Shown here in pieces: positions 50,476 through 62,917 of a stretch of DNA of 64,000 nucleotides. Positions within the stretch are counted from its first letter, which is position 1; each line of letters starts with the position of its first letter. The position numbers were made by a program, and so were the translations under genes. The notes beneath the pieces are model-generated. The model had not been told where the DNA came from. It searched no databases and saw only the letters and a list, made by a program, of their open reading frames with translations. The stretch comes from Rotaria macrura (taxonomy: Eukaryota; Rotifera; Eurotatoria; Philodinida; Philodinidae), in NCBI GenBank assembly GCA_900239685.1, contig OENT01000113.1:124001-188000 (forward strand), given 5' to 3'.

Positions 50476-53400
50476 TCAATTTAAATTGAACGGTCCTTGC
50501 ACTTTGAGAAACTAAATGCATAAAAATTCATTCAATGCATGAGGTGTCAGGGCACTATAAATCTCTATATACATACTTGTATCACGAGAGAAGGTCCACC
50601 AGCTACTATTTCTTGTGGTAAACTTCTTAGTGGACAATTTTCGATGCTCATTATTTGTAAATTAGTACATAGTGCTAATTCATAAGGAAGTACGTCCAAA
50701 TTTGGATTATCATTTATATAAAGTTGTTCAAGTTTTTCCAATTGACCTATATCCTCCGGTAATAAGTTTAAATTATTTTCACCAACATTTAAATGTGTCA
50801 AATTCGATAGAGATCTAATAGGAATAACATAAGATAAACACAAGTTTTCTTTTCCTTTCACGTATGCTGTAATGGTTTTTTCTTCTTACCCAATGGAACG
50901 TGGTAATTGCGTCAATTGATTTGATGCAACAATTAATCTTGTTAATTCTCGTAAATAGCCTGTGTCAATAGTAACAATAACAATAACAACTTTCTTTGCA
51001 TACATGCATTTAATTCAATTAGCTTACCTATTTCCTGAGGTAGTGAATCCAGCTTATTTTCTTCAAGATCTAAATGGCGTAGTTTTCGTAATTGGCCCAA
51101 CGATGGAGGAATTCTCTTTAGTAGAAAGATAAATTTTGCAATAAAAAGTAACATAATGATAGAGATCTGTTGTCAGTTAAGTTAAATCAGACGAAAAAAC
51201 AAACGTAGATCATACATGATTGTATATAGATCTATATTTAGTTCTCAAATAGTTGTTATGATTATAATTCTCGATAATCTTATGCGATACACGTTCTCTC
51301 TCAAACCATTTTAGTAAATAACTAAACGAATTAATCTTACTACGTAATCTCTAAACTAAGAATATATAATTTCTATGTTCATCAATTCATTATCAATATT
51401 GACCAATATTTGCTTGTATTTTACAGACATCTATAATACTTCTCTTACTTTCAATTGATTATTCGACATAATGAGTACTTCTAAATTTTGTAGATTTTTT
51501 ATATCTTCTGGTATAATACTCAGTTGATTAGTTGCTAGATTAAGTTCTACTAATGCTGTCCACGAGCCAATATCTAGAATTACATATTTTGGTGAATTTA
51601 GAAAGAAAAGTATTGACACTGAAAAATTCCTACCTAGTGGTAACGATGTTAATGCATTCTCTCGCATATTTAATTTAGATAAATATTTAGCGAGTGAAAA
51701 AATTGAAAATGGAATTTTATCTATCGTATTACATTCCATATTGATTGAATGTACAGATGTAAATTGTGTTGGACCACCAAGTGGAAACGAATTGAAATTA
51801 TTTCTTGCTAGTGATATTGTATTTAAATGAACTAAACTTGATAGAAGTCCTTCCTTTAAAATAATCAAAAGCAAAAAAACACCATGTTTTTTGAAAAGTT
51901 TAGATAATAAAAACGTTGGCATCACATACCGGTAATTGTGAAACATTATTTCCTTCAATGTTAAATTCATCAAGTTTAGAGCAGTTCGCTAGCGATGGTG
52001 GAATAGTCGAGAGACGATTGTATCTAATCAACAGTCGACTAAGATTCTTAAGATTTCCTATCAATTCTGGTAGGTCAACGAGTTCATTATGAGTTAAATC
52101 TAATGTTGTCAACTGAGCACAATTTCCTAAAATGAAACAAAAACAGTTCGCATTGGTTCAACAATAACAATCAACTTCCTTAACTTTCAATATTTTTCAA
52201 AGAGAAATTTTTATCTTAACGGGCATATATCTTGCTTGGATTAATTTTTCTCGTGTGAGTCTATATAAATCAGTATTTATCATTGAAACCGAAGGGGAAT
52301 CCTTGTTTTTCTAGACTCAATACGTATGAAAACAAGAATTCTTTTTTTTTTGTTTTTGGTTATAAACATTTTCTTTCATCTATTTTCGAGTTCCCATCTC
52401 TCGAAAATATGATTTGAGAACAGAATTAATGCGTATGAAATTTGAAAACATTTTCCACTGTTCAGTTGTTTATCTATTTTGTTGGTAGCTAGCAGTTATT
52501 GTTAGCTATTTTATTATTAGTTAATATTCTAGTTTATGTGAGAATCTATTACAAAACATAGAATTTAGACCTGTAATCTTCTGTTTCGAATGCTATCATT
52601 TCTTTTTCGTAATAAGGATCCTGTATGTCTCTCGTTCGAACTCTTCTTTCTGTTTCCAGTAAACGTCTGAAAATTTGATTAACAAGTGATTATATGATGT
52701 TTTTTTGTAATCATAAGAGATTCCGAATAAGTTGCATTCTATACAATTGTAGCTTTCAATGTGCCTTTAAACTTTCACATAGACAATTATCCTTGGATGT
52801 CACAGGAACGAATGTTAATTACTTCGAACATAGGCCACTCCTTTCTCTATCCTATTGATAAATAATAAAATTCAACTCTTCGATTTGTCGAAAGATTTCG
52901 TTTCTCGTCCGAAAATTCATTGAAGACTAACATATTTAGGAGGAAGTTTTAAGCAAATCATTAAAAAAGCATCATATTCGATAGAATTAATAAAAATCAG
53001 CACCAAGATGCGCTAGTTATTTTGCTTCAATGAAAATACTATTGAGTATGACAATGAAGATGTAATCAAAATTTCAGAGGTTCAAGCTTCTTGAGTCATT
53101 CTTTAATGCAACTCAAAAACAAACCTATTTCATTTGGTAAATGTTCAAGATGATTATGTGCAACATCGAGTGTCAATAATTGTACAAGATGACCAACTGT
53201 TATAGGCAATAAACGTATACGATTTTCGCGTAAACTTAACATTTGTAAATTCTATAAAAAGAATCATACAATACGAATTGTTTTGTTTCTCCTTGTCATG
53301 TTTTACTTACAATCAGATTTCGAATTGTATCTGATACTTCTTTGATTCGATTGAAACGTAAATAGAGGGTTGTGAGACTAGTTATTCGATAGATAACGTC

Positions 53401-56400
53401 AGGGATCTAAATATGATGAAAACACAAGAAGTAGTTATTAATTTTCAATTCAATTCAACTTGACGCTTCAAATTTACATCATTGAATCGATTGTGCCGCA
53501 GATCAAGCACCTTAAGTTGAACGAGGCGATCCATCGTATCAGGTAAAGTTGTTAATGAATTTTCACTTAAAGCTAAGACTTTTAAATTAACTAAATTACC
53601 GATTTCAGGCGGCAGTAGTTGAATACGATTACTATATAAATATAATTCTCGGACATGTGTAAGCTACAACATTTTTAAAATGCAACAAAGAAAGAAAACT
53701 TGTTTCTTGTTCTTGTCCAGTAATAGAAAATATTTAGTTACTACTTACATCTTTAATTGTATTTGGTAGAATAGTGACACTACTTTTACTTAGATCAAAT
53801 CTTTCACTTTGTTCATCACGACAATTTTGTATTTCTCGATTTATGTCCTATAGGAGAAAAGATCAACAATTAAATATGCAATGTAATATACAACCGTAAA
53901 ACTCGATAGCATATGAAATAACAATTCATTGAAACATATATCTAGACTAGAATATTTTTCAGTGTAAACTAATCAGACGTTGTAGTTTTGTTAGATCATG
54001 CGCTCTTTACAAATATGAGCTGGAAGACTTAATTTCACTTGAGTGAAAAACAAAAAACGAAAAGTATAGATAGAATATGGGACGTGATATTTCCATTGAA
54101 TATCTTCATGCATATAAGTTTGCTTGAAAGCATTTCAAACTATTACGAACCTATCTCTCGTGAACAGAATTTGATGATTTTCTCAAATATCAGCTTAGCT
54201 AAATCGTGTCAAGTTTTGATCAAGTGTATTGAGAGATGTTCTAAAAAGCTCATATTATTTACAGCAAAGTAATACGTAAAGCCGCGTTTTTCGAACATTT
54301 GAAACTTCTTCAATTTTAATCTCTTTTAAAAAATGAACAGTACTCTATGACATACGATATAAAACGAACACAAAAAATTATCTTCAGATGCTTTTCTCTC
54401 TATTAAAGAAAATGAAGATTTTACAAAACTTAAAAAGTCTGTATGAAAAATACCGTTTTAAAAAGGGTTTCAGTTTACAATATCAAAATATCATATCTCA
54501 CAGAGACTTCTAAAATTGATCACTTGCTAGTTACTCTATTTCATTTCTTTGTATGTAAAACAAACAGCTTACAGATCAGAAAAGATTTTCCCTACACAAC
54601 GTAAGTCATCCAGAATAGAGATATACAAAGATTAGCTAAATCGTCAACGTTTTAAGAATCGTTATCAAAATAATCATTAGTATCTTTTAGCAAAAGACAA
54701 GGGTAATAGAAATCGGAAGAATGATGCATTTGAAAAAATTTCACATATAAAATGTTTTTGTATCTTAATTCATTAACAAGCATTCTCTCTCGAAATTCTC
54801 TGAGTGCACATGGGTTTTATGTTTGAGAATACTTGATATTTCTCAAATATCTAGAAATAAAAATATAATCTCGTCTAAGATAGGATTCGATCTAAAAGTG
54901 GACATAAATGTATTGATTATTACTTTTAGTTTTAAAGTTTCTTCTCAAAGATTAGATTTCACTAATTGGCGAAAACACTTCTAAGTTTATTTTTCGAAAG
55001 AACGGCACTTATCGGAAGGAAATATTTTGAAACAGATTAGAAATGATCAAATCACTCATAAAAGAAAAAAAAACACTTTTTGATCGTACGCAGACCTTTA
55101 TCATTTGATATAGAGCTATCTGCTATGATCTATAAAGTTCAAGATTTTTTGTTCTAGAAATCAAAACTCTTCTAAACTGGTAGATTATTAAATGTCACTA
55201 TACGCTTCAACTTTGGCTTATAGCCTACATCATTTTGCATAATGATCAATATTATAACGCATGTTAATGGAGTAAATAGCATGTACTGCATATATATATA
55301 GGAAAACAATTTTTGAGCATTATTATCAACAGAAAATAACAATCAACGCGATCTATCATATGCTTCTATATTTTTTTCTTCTCGTTCTACTACTGTTAGG
55401 GTTGTTTTTGTAATATTATTCATATTGTTTTCCTCAGAAAGCTTTCTTGTCAAGGCAAAGTATAAAAGATTAATAGCTACTCAATGGTAAAAAACAACGT
55501 AAAAAATAGGAAATTCCTATGAAAAAAAAAAGAAAATAGTTTTTTAATCATGGAAAAAAATATTTGCTTTTACAAAATATCATTTAATCAAACATGACAT
55601 TTTCTTGGTTTTCAACTTATTGAATAATGAAACGTTTTTAGTTATAGAAAATTAGATTTATATAATTAGATATATCTGTACAATAATAAAGCAGGGTCGA
55701 GTTTTTGAAAAACTATCGTTTCATTCTATCATGGTCGTTTCTTACCATCTCTATGGCTGACGATTGTTTTATTATTCTTATTTTTGATTTTTTTTTATAT
55801 TTGTAATTTCAACGATCAACTTACAGTTTGTTTGGCATTCGCAGCGATGCGTGATGTTAATGATTTGAATGGGTGAATGTCACGTAACATTATTTTCGAG
55901 GAAGAAAAATACAGCGAAAGAAATTCTTTATTTTCTTTACTCGAAGCAAAAATAACAATAGAATCTTGATCGTCGACTGATTTTTATTTGGAATTAATTA
56001 ATTATTTAGAAGATATAAATGAACGATGTTAAAAAGCAGATGGTAAATGACCTCACAGTACACTTAATAGTTGATTACTGTTCGACGGATTGGCACCAGT
56101 AACATCAACAACAACCGAAACAGGAATAGAATGTTTTGTTCGTTCGCTTTCTCTATATTTTGCCGACAGATCGACAGATAGATAGAGAGATGGATAGAAA
56201 GAAGACAATTCGAGTGTAGCACTCAATGGGGAAAGCAAAAAGAAATGTCTCTTTTCATCGGCGTTCAGAAGGGAAGAAAGAAAGAAGAAGAAAAAAAACT
56301 AAGACAGATTTGTCCCTCCTTCGTTATTCGCGCCTTTGCTTTTTCTTTTCTCGATGCATCAAAAGCCTGATAGGATAGCGCGACGACAGATAGTATATAC

Positions 56401-56981
56401 ATGTACGTCACAGGGTTTGCTCTATTATCATTATTTTTTTGTTGTGTCAGAATATATTTCTCGTTCAAAACACGCATGAAAAAAAAAGAAAACCTTCATA
56501 TAGAATATACAGGTTTACGATGCGTGCAATCTGTTTAGCGGAAAAGGAAGAAGAAAATAGGAAAATGACGAAGACATATTCACACCTCATAATAGAAAAA
56601 AACCCTCAAGCTAAATAACTAGCAAATTGTACTAGTGACACTTGAGTTTTTTTTTTTTGTTGTTCATTATTATCAACACGAGCAATAAAAGAATAAAAGA
56701 ATAAAAGAAAAAAGAAAAAGAAAAGATTTCTAAACCATAGTTAACATTTTTGTTTTGCTTTAACATTTTAATAATTATAATACTTACAACTTCGGCTCGG
56801 ATGCGACCGCCACGTAATTCTTTTTTACTTGCAGATTTGATACCAGCCTAAATGAGTTGCGCATGAACGTTGAACTGAAATTCTCTTGCTTATTTTTCAT
56901 TGTTAAACTTACGAATGTAACTTGACTGGAAGAACTGGCACCTGGTGATTCTTTTTCTTTGGATGTTTTGGGCGGATTCAT
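50476..56981 (-). CDS. SHOC2: SHOC2 leucine-rich-repeat scaffold of the RAS/MAPK pathway
   Basis: Thirteen exons give 536 aa (human 582; the difference is mainly a shorter lysine-rich N-terminus): 56981-56913, 56847-56788, 53847-53749, 53663-53478, 53406-53311, 53251-53125, 52126-51930, 51853-51634, 51573-51449, 51115-51028, 50959-50890, 50814-50577, 50511-50476. About twenty leucine-rich repeats follow the N-terminal lead [15 protein letters not shown]. Diagnostic stretches include [27 protein letters not shown] and [13 protein letters not shown]. The tiny last exon encodes [11 protein letters not shown], matching the conserved SHOC2 end; without it the protein would end wrongly at VCI. SHOC2 joins MRAS and PP1 to dephosphorylate and activate RAF kinases. 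Intron 2 is 2.9 kb and contains a candidate alternative first exon. Confidence 0.95.
55825..55890 (-). other. SHOC2: Candidate alternative first exon of SHOC2
   Basis: Inside the 2.9-kb intron 2 a 66-nt stretch starts with ATG and encodes 22 residues beginning [14 protein letters not shown]. It ends at a consensus donor (GTAAGTTG) in phase 0, exactly the phase needed to splice into the exon at 53847. It cannot be an internal exon: the frame upstream of the ATG does not fit the end of exon 2, and I see no good acceptor. An internal promoter giving a SHOC2 isoform with a different N-terminus is the simplest reading. No expression evidence is available. Confidence 0.45.
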
Positions 56982-58082
56982 GATTGATCTTAAAAATGCG
57001 ACAGAAACGAATACTAAACAATAAATGTTGTGACAAGTATCAATCTATGAAATTGAGTTGTGCAGAGAGAAAGTAACCTATATTCGAAGAATCAATGACA
57101 AGTCTACGATTGATTACTCATCATATCAAACACCCACCAACTAACAGCTGGGCAGACGTAATCGGACCAAAACAAGAGGAAAAAAAACAAAGAATAGAAA
57201 AAACTGTATGTTTTTTCCTACTTAGAAGACTTAGTTCTTTCAATCGTGAAATAAACAATATATGCATAGTTACTACTATACTGTTTAGTACTTCTTTTAC
57301 TAAAAGGATCTATAAGAATAATAATGATGATAAATGACAATCAATCAAGTGCATATGTTTATTAATCGAATAGAAACAAAACCTACTTTCGATAATCATC
57401 AATGACACTACTGTTATTACGGGCGTCCAGCTGCTGCTGATAAGCCATCACCGTATGCGTATATATATATATATGTGTATGTGTGTTTTCCTTTTTTTTG
57501 TATGATTCAAAGAAAATTGCCAACCGTTATGCGCTTGCGTTTGCGTCGTTTGATTACACGCTCCTATCGCCCGGTTCCTTCTGTTGTCGCTGCTACCATG
57601 GAACGTTTTTCTTTTCTCAATACATCGCAACAATGTCGTTCTTTCATACACGTAGTATAAACGAAGAAGGGAAATCTTGAAAAACCCCCTTTTTCTTCTA
57701 TCGCTTCTTCTTCTTCTTCTTCTCCTTCTTCTTTCTCTTAGATGCGTAGCACATTGCACCGTTCGGTGTATTTGGGCATGATCAACAAAATAAGCAAAAG
57801 AAAAGAGAAATGAAGATGATGGTGCTGTTGCTGTTACTGATGATGATGATGATGACAAAAATAGAATTAAAAGAGAAGAAAGAGAAAACAACAATGACGA
57901 TTATAAACTTATTCGCTCTTATCATTATCTTCGACGTTAGTAAATAAAAAATTAATTTTCATTTTTGATGTTAGACGTGAAAATAATGGCAACCATAAAT
58001 AGAAAGAAAACAAAGTATAGATACAATATTTGATTCTAAAATATTCCCATCTATTTTCTCATTGTTTACTATTGAAGTTTAG
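56982..58082. other. Head-to-head region between SHOC2 and the LRMDA-like gene
   Basis: SHOC2 starts at 56981 on the minus strand, and the LRMDA-like gene must start upstream of 58083 on the plus strand, so both promoters probably lie here. The region has TA (57455-57475), CTT (57703-57735) and ATG/GAT (57838-57855) simple repeats. A 148-codon frame on the minus strand at 57448-57894 is low-complexity (serine then arginine runs) and I do not treat it as a gene. The missing 5' exon or exons of the LRMDA-like gene could not be located. Confidence 0.45.
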
Positions 58083-58633
58083 ATGATGAATCACAAAAGA
58101 GAATTTCATTCGCTTATCAACGTTTAGATTCGGTACCCGAACATTTATTACCACCTACTAAACATACTATCGAACATCTGGATCTGACTGAAAATAACTT
58201 GGATGATCTTCGTTTTCTTATCGATCTACCTAATCTAAGAACATTAATCGTAGACAAAAATCGAATAAATTCAAATGTTAGACTACCGAATTTAGATATG
58301 TTACATACTCTATGGATCAATCATAATCAAATAACAAATTTAAGTGTGTTTATTCAAACATTAGTCATTCATTGTCCTCAACTGAAATATTTGAGTATGA
58401 TGAACAATCCAGCAGCGCCAAGTTTTTTTAATGGTGGTTCTTATAAACAATATGTCGACTATAGACATTATGTGATTAGTCAACTGCCACATCTCATTAT
58501 GCTCGATGATCGACAAGTATCACTCGAAGAGCGACAAGAGGCTGAACGTATTTACACACCTATGATGCTTATGCGACGTGAAAAACTTACACTTAAAAAT
58601 CGAAAATTATCGGTAATACCTAATTCACAATAA
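58083..58633 (+). CDS. LRMDA: LRMDA-like leucine-rich-repeat protein, last exon
   Basis: The exon follows an acceptor (GAAGTTTAG at 58074-58082) and encodes 182 residues up to the TAA. The first codon is split, so at least one upstream exon ending in one base (probably G) is missing from the model. Leucine-rich repeats are clear: HLDLTENNLDDL, LPNLRTLIVDKNRI, LPNLDMLHTLWINHNQIT and CPQLKYLSMMNNPA. They end in a cap-like segment, YRHYVISQLPHLIMLDD, then VSLEERQEAERI. This repeat-and-cap pattern matches LRMDA (C10orf11), needed for melanocyte differentiation in vertebrates; its role in invertebrates is unclear. Other small LRR proteins of the same general type (for example LRRC72) remain possible. 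The length is close to LRMDA's. Confidence 0.65.
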
Positions 58634-58778
58634 GGATTATTTTTTCCTTAGACATGTTTACGAAAATTCATCTATTTCTTAACTTATATGCAACAGAACA
58701 AGTGACTGTTGTATATAATACGCATGGATATTTATTTTTAATTCTGTTCCTTTTTTAAAATGAATGTCAAATACTGAA

Positions 58779-58784
58779 AATAAA
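58779..58784 (+). promoter_or_regulatory. Possible polyadenylation signal of the LRMDA-like gene
   Basis: AATAAA lies 146 nt after the stop codon. It is plausible as the polyadenylation signal, but such hexamers are frequent in this AT-rich spacer. Confidence 0.3.
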
Positions 58785-61700
58785 AATTAATCAAAAGAAT
58801 ATTTTATCATTGCAGTTCGTGACTTTTCTAGTACTACTTCACATGAACAATTGAATTCAATATGATAGTTTTCGTATTTTGACTCTGAGATGAATTTTTA
58901 ACAGTTAATAGTCACACTCAATAAATAAATAAAATAGTTTAATGCTAATAATGGATCCTATCCAGTGAAATATATTTTATTCATATTAGATATTTATACA
59001 TCTAAAATGGACCATATTCATCTCGATCAATATCTATAAACTAATCTTTTGAATTTCTCTTTCCAGTAATTCCCATTTCTCGCATTATCAGTCAAGATAA
59101 TTTTACTACACATCCTTTCTTTTTGTGACGTAGTATAAACTATGAAATGTATCTTTTGATTATTCAATTCACAACATGCATGATACTTTTTCTCATATAG
59201 TAAATTATTGAAAAATAAAAGTTACTCGTTCAAATACCATAATAATTTATGATATTCAGAATGAGAACAATAAATTGTTGTTAATATATCAGAAGAAAAG
59301 TCTTTCTCAAAAAGTTCTACAAAGACAGACAGAATTTAAGAACTATCGAAACAATGGATTCTAGGTCGGTTCGTTCTGCCAAGATAATTGAATCATATTA
59401 TTTTCCCCTATGTACATACAAAACAATAGACACACGTGCGGAAATCTAACAAGTGATCTGTCTCTATTTCGAGACGATCACTTGCATTCTATCTTAACAA
59501 TTATATCATGTCTATTGGCCTTGTGAAACAATTTGAATGAATCTGAAAGATATGCATAAATATATATATATATATCTACATAGAAATGTACACCTGGGTA
59601 ACGCATGTACATATATATATATATATGCATAGATATGTATGTATATAGGAACCTCAACAACAAGTTATAGTAACATACATAACAGCAACAACAAAAATAA
59701 GTAATAACCAGACATCAGATCTTTATATACATATACACATAGCATGTCCTATATAGCATTATGAATTTGATATGATAAGAATTTACTGATTATGATAAAA
59801 ACTAAAGACATTAAGAAGCATTTGTTTTGTACATATATAGATTAAGATTAATGAAATAAGAAAAAGAGTATATTTTGAAATGAATCGATTACTGTCAAGT
59901 GTGCAAAGAAAAATAAACAAGAACATACCACAATAGAATATTGTCTATCGAAAATGATAATAAGATGTAAGATGCTTGTTGAAAAAGGAAATAAATAGAT
60001 GACAATAGTGACGAGTTCTCGTGGTCACGGACTGATGAACCAACATGAGATGAAAGGATAGTCATTATACCAACATATCGAGAATGATGATGATAGTGAT
60101 GTGAATATAAAGAACATCTTCATTCTCGCTCTTATACTAGAGCGACACTGTCTCCACTGTTTTGCTAACACCACGGTGTTTTATTTCTCGCTGATGTGCA
60201 AGCACACACATACACGCACATACAGGATTGATGCTTACTTGCCTGCTTGTTCGCGCTTTTTCTTCTTCTTTTTTAGCCGTTCGTTTCTTTCTTTCTACAC
60301 TATTTGCTATTGCTTGCTTTTTCCTTTCTTTCCCTTTCTATGTCTTTTTTCTCATGCGCTTCTGTATCTCCCCTCATGAGTACGCTCTATTCAACGAGAA
60401 ACGCACATAAGCAACACACAATCCCTCGATACAAATAGAACCCTGGATTTCTTGAAGGATTTTCTATTTCTCACTCTTTATTTTCTCTTTTCTATTATTG
60501 CATCTGCGTGCAACTAGAAAACATAGAGTGAAGAAAAGCGTATATCATGTATTTCTCGATTTCGTTTGGGTGTGTAAACCTGCCATCGCGCGAGCTTTCT
60601 ATTTCTATGTCTATCTCATCATCTTACAGTATGTATGACATCTGTATCTCATCGTAGTCAATCATTTATGAGTATGAGTTATAGAGCAAATTTTAAATAA
60701 GCACGACTTGTTGTTAATCCATTTTTAAATTAGAACAAAACATCTATAATTGATGATCAAGAATGATGATATAAGAAGTACTATTCATTGATCATTCATC
60801 ATCAATGACTATTCAAAAACAAACAAGTAGAAGGAGAAGAAGAATGCAACGACCTTCGGTAATAAACAACAACAAACTTCATCATCATCATAATCATCTT
60901 CATTGGTGCCTGGAAATCGAGGCATCATCCTTTAGTCTTTTATTTTCTCTAGACTTGGTTTCGATGCTGCCAGACATAAAGACACAGAACAACACTATGT
61001 TATGTGTCACGCATGGAAGGACCTTGTGAAAAAAGAAAATGAGAGACAAAGACAGAGATCACAATTATCTGCTTGTTCTCTGTTTGCTTCCTCACTTTTT
61101 CTGTCACTTGTCGTAGTCAAGGTCATATCACTAGCCTATTAGCAAGAAAAAATAACAATGATAGTACCAGTAATAAAAAAAAACAACATAACATTCTACT
61201 AAGCGATTTAACTCAATAAATATAATCAAAAATTTTACGTACGATTGATCAGTATAAATATGGACCCCAAATATAATATAGATTATGCTTGCATAAAAAA
61301 AACAACATATATCTGCAAATGAGCTAATAGCGTGACTTTTTGTACTGGTTTTTATAGATTTCTTTCTTTAATGATAGTGTCATTGATAAGGACATATTTT
61401 AGCATGCATTCTTATGTATGTGCAAGCTTGATTATTGATGTCGTTATCAAGCACAATAATAATAATAGTAACAAACTAATATTCATATGAGAAGTATGTA
61501 CTGATTTAAGAAAAATATATAAGAATACAAAAAGGTTTCCAGTACCAATAGTGTGAATATTGAGCAATGCGTTGTGTGTCATGCTTAGACAGAATTTCAT
61601 CAAATTACCAACGCATGTGTTTCCTTTGATTTATTTTTATAGCAAAGGTAAGATTTTAAATAGCTAAGAACATTGTGGAACAATAGGAGTAAATCAAAAC

Positions 61701-62917
61701 TACTTCACATCGGCCACCTTAATATTGTAAGAATTATCACATGATTGTTAGCAATGTATAATATATGCGGACTGTTTGCAGCTAATTTTGGATCATAGAA
61801 AGAGCAAAGGTCAACACATACTATTATAGTATAAAAATTATCGAGTGAATCAGTCAGAAGTTATTGCTAACAATCATAATTCGTTTTGATACGTTGTTTT
61901 TATAATAGTAGTACAAGTTATATTAGCTTTTTTCTAAACTAAGTTTCCAATGAATCAAATATTAGAATACTGTGAAAAAAGAAAACCGAACGCATATTGA
62001 AAGACAACCAAAATATTATGCTTTTGATGTATTTTACTTGCTAGTTGTTACTCTGAAGTTTGTTTCTACAGCAGACTTTCTTAAACAACAAATAAGTCAA
62101 AAATAAGCACATTTATGTTCATTCATCGACCAATTTTATGTATTCATAACGACAAAGAAATGTTTGAGTCAAAATTTTGATTTCTACTGATAATGTACGT
62201 AATCAAGTAATTTTATAATGAATTTCGAATTGAGAGTAGTAATTAAAAAGAATATTTCCGTTTGACAAAGGCGCGGTTAGATTGTTTTCAGAATTTATGT
62301 TTGATGCATTAGGAAAAAAACACATATCGATAGCCACCTTTTCGTTTTATCATTCTCAAATAGAATACAAAATCGTGAGGATGAATGACGTCAGTATTTA
62401 TAATGATGACATATCGGCTTTTGGTGAAATCAAATCAATTAATTGTACTTAAAAGACAAAAAAATTTTAAATCGAATTCCATTGAAATCTAAATATTTAT
62501 TTTGTTTGACATAATTTGGATCAAAGATATTTTCGTTGAATAGAATTACTCTTCCTTAATAAACTTTGAACTGCATATGGTTAGATTAATAACCTTTCAG
62601 AGTTTCTGATGCGAGTCAACAAACATCAAAGCATTCTTGGTAATACAATGTCGGGGGAATCTATGTTTTCTTACATCGAGCTAGACCAAAAAGATTCTTC
62701 TTATTCCAACTATGTAGAGAACATATCAATCCATGTTGCTCTTATACATCACAACTATACGGTTTATTTTAGGATGTAAGACAAAGTTTGAAACATCGTG
62801 TTTATTATTTCTTGTCCACGGTTACATTAGGAAATAATTAGAAAAATTCTTCAAAATATTTCTCTCTGTAGTCTTTATAACAAAAGAAAAAACAGAAAAA
62901 AAAGACTTTTGTTTGCT
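58785..62917. other. Gene-free spacer with simple repeats
   Basis: No gene is supported over 4.1 kb. TA tracts lie at 59561-59575 and 59611-59626, and a hairpin at 59450-59484. Pyrimidine-rich stretches at 60250-60500 produce short low-complexity frames that I reject. Confidence 0.5.
59450..59484. repeat. 14-bp hairpin with one bulge
   Basis: CAAGTGATCTGTCTC and GAGACGATCACTTG pair over fourteen bases with a single bulged T and a loop of about six bases. It sits alone in a gene-free spacer. It is too short for a normal microRNA precursor. It may be a remnant foldback or chance. Confidence 0.6.

Noticed and set aside
57095..57205. A plus-strand frame starting MTSLRLITHH as the first exon of the LRMDA-like gene
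   Set aside because: Its donor leaves phase 0, whereas the exon at 58083 needs one leftover base. No conservation with LRMDA is visible.
57448..57894. A 148-codon minus-strand frame between SHOC2 and the LRMDA-like gene
   Set aside because: It is made of serine and arginine runs encoded by CTT/TTC simple repeats and has no domain.
60101..60410. Overlapping pyrimidine-rich frames
   Set aside because: Phe/Ser/Leu-rich translations of a CTTT-rich tract, not a protein gene.
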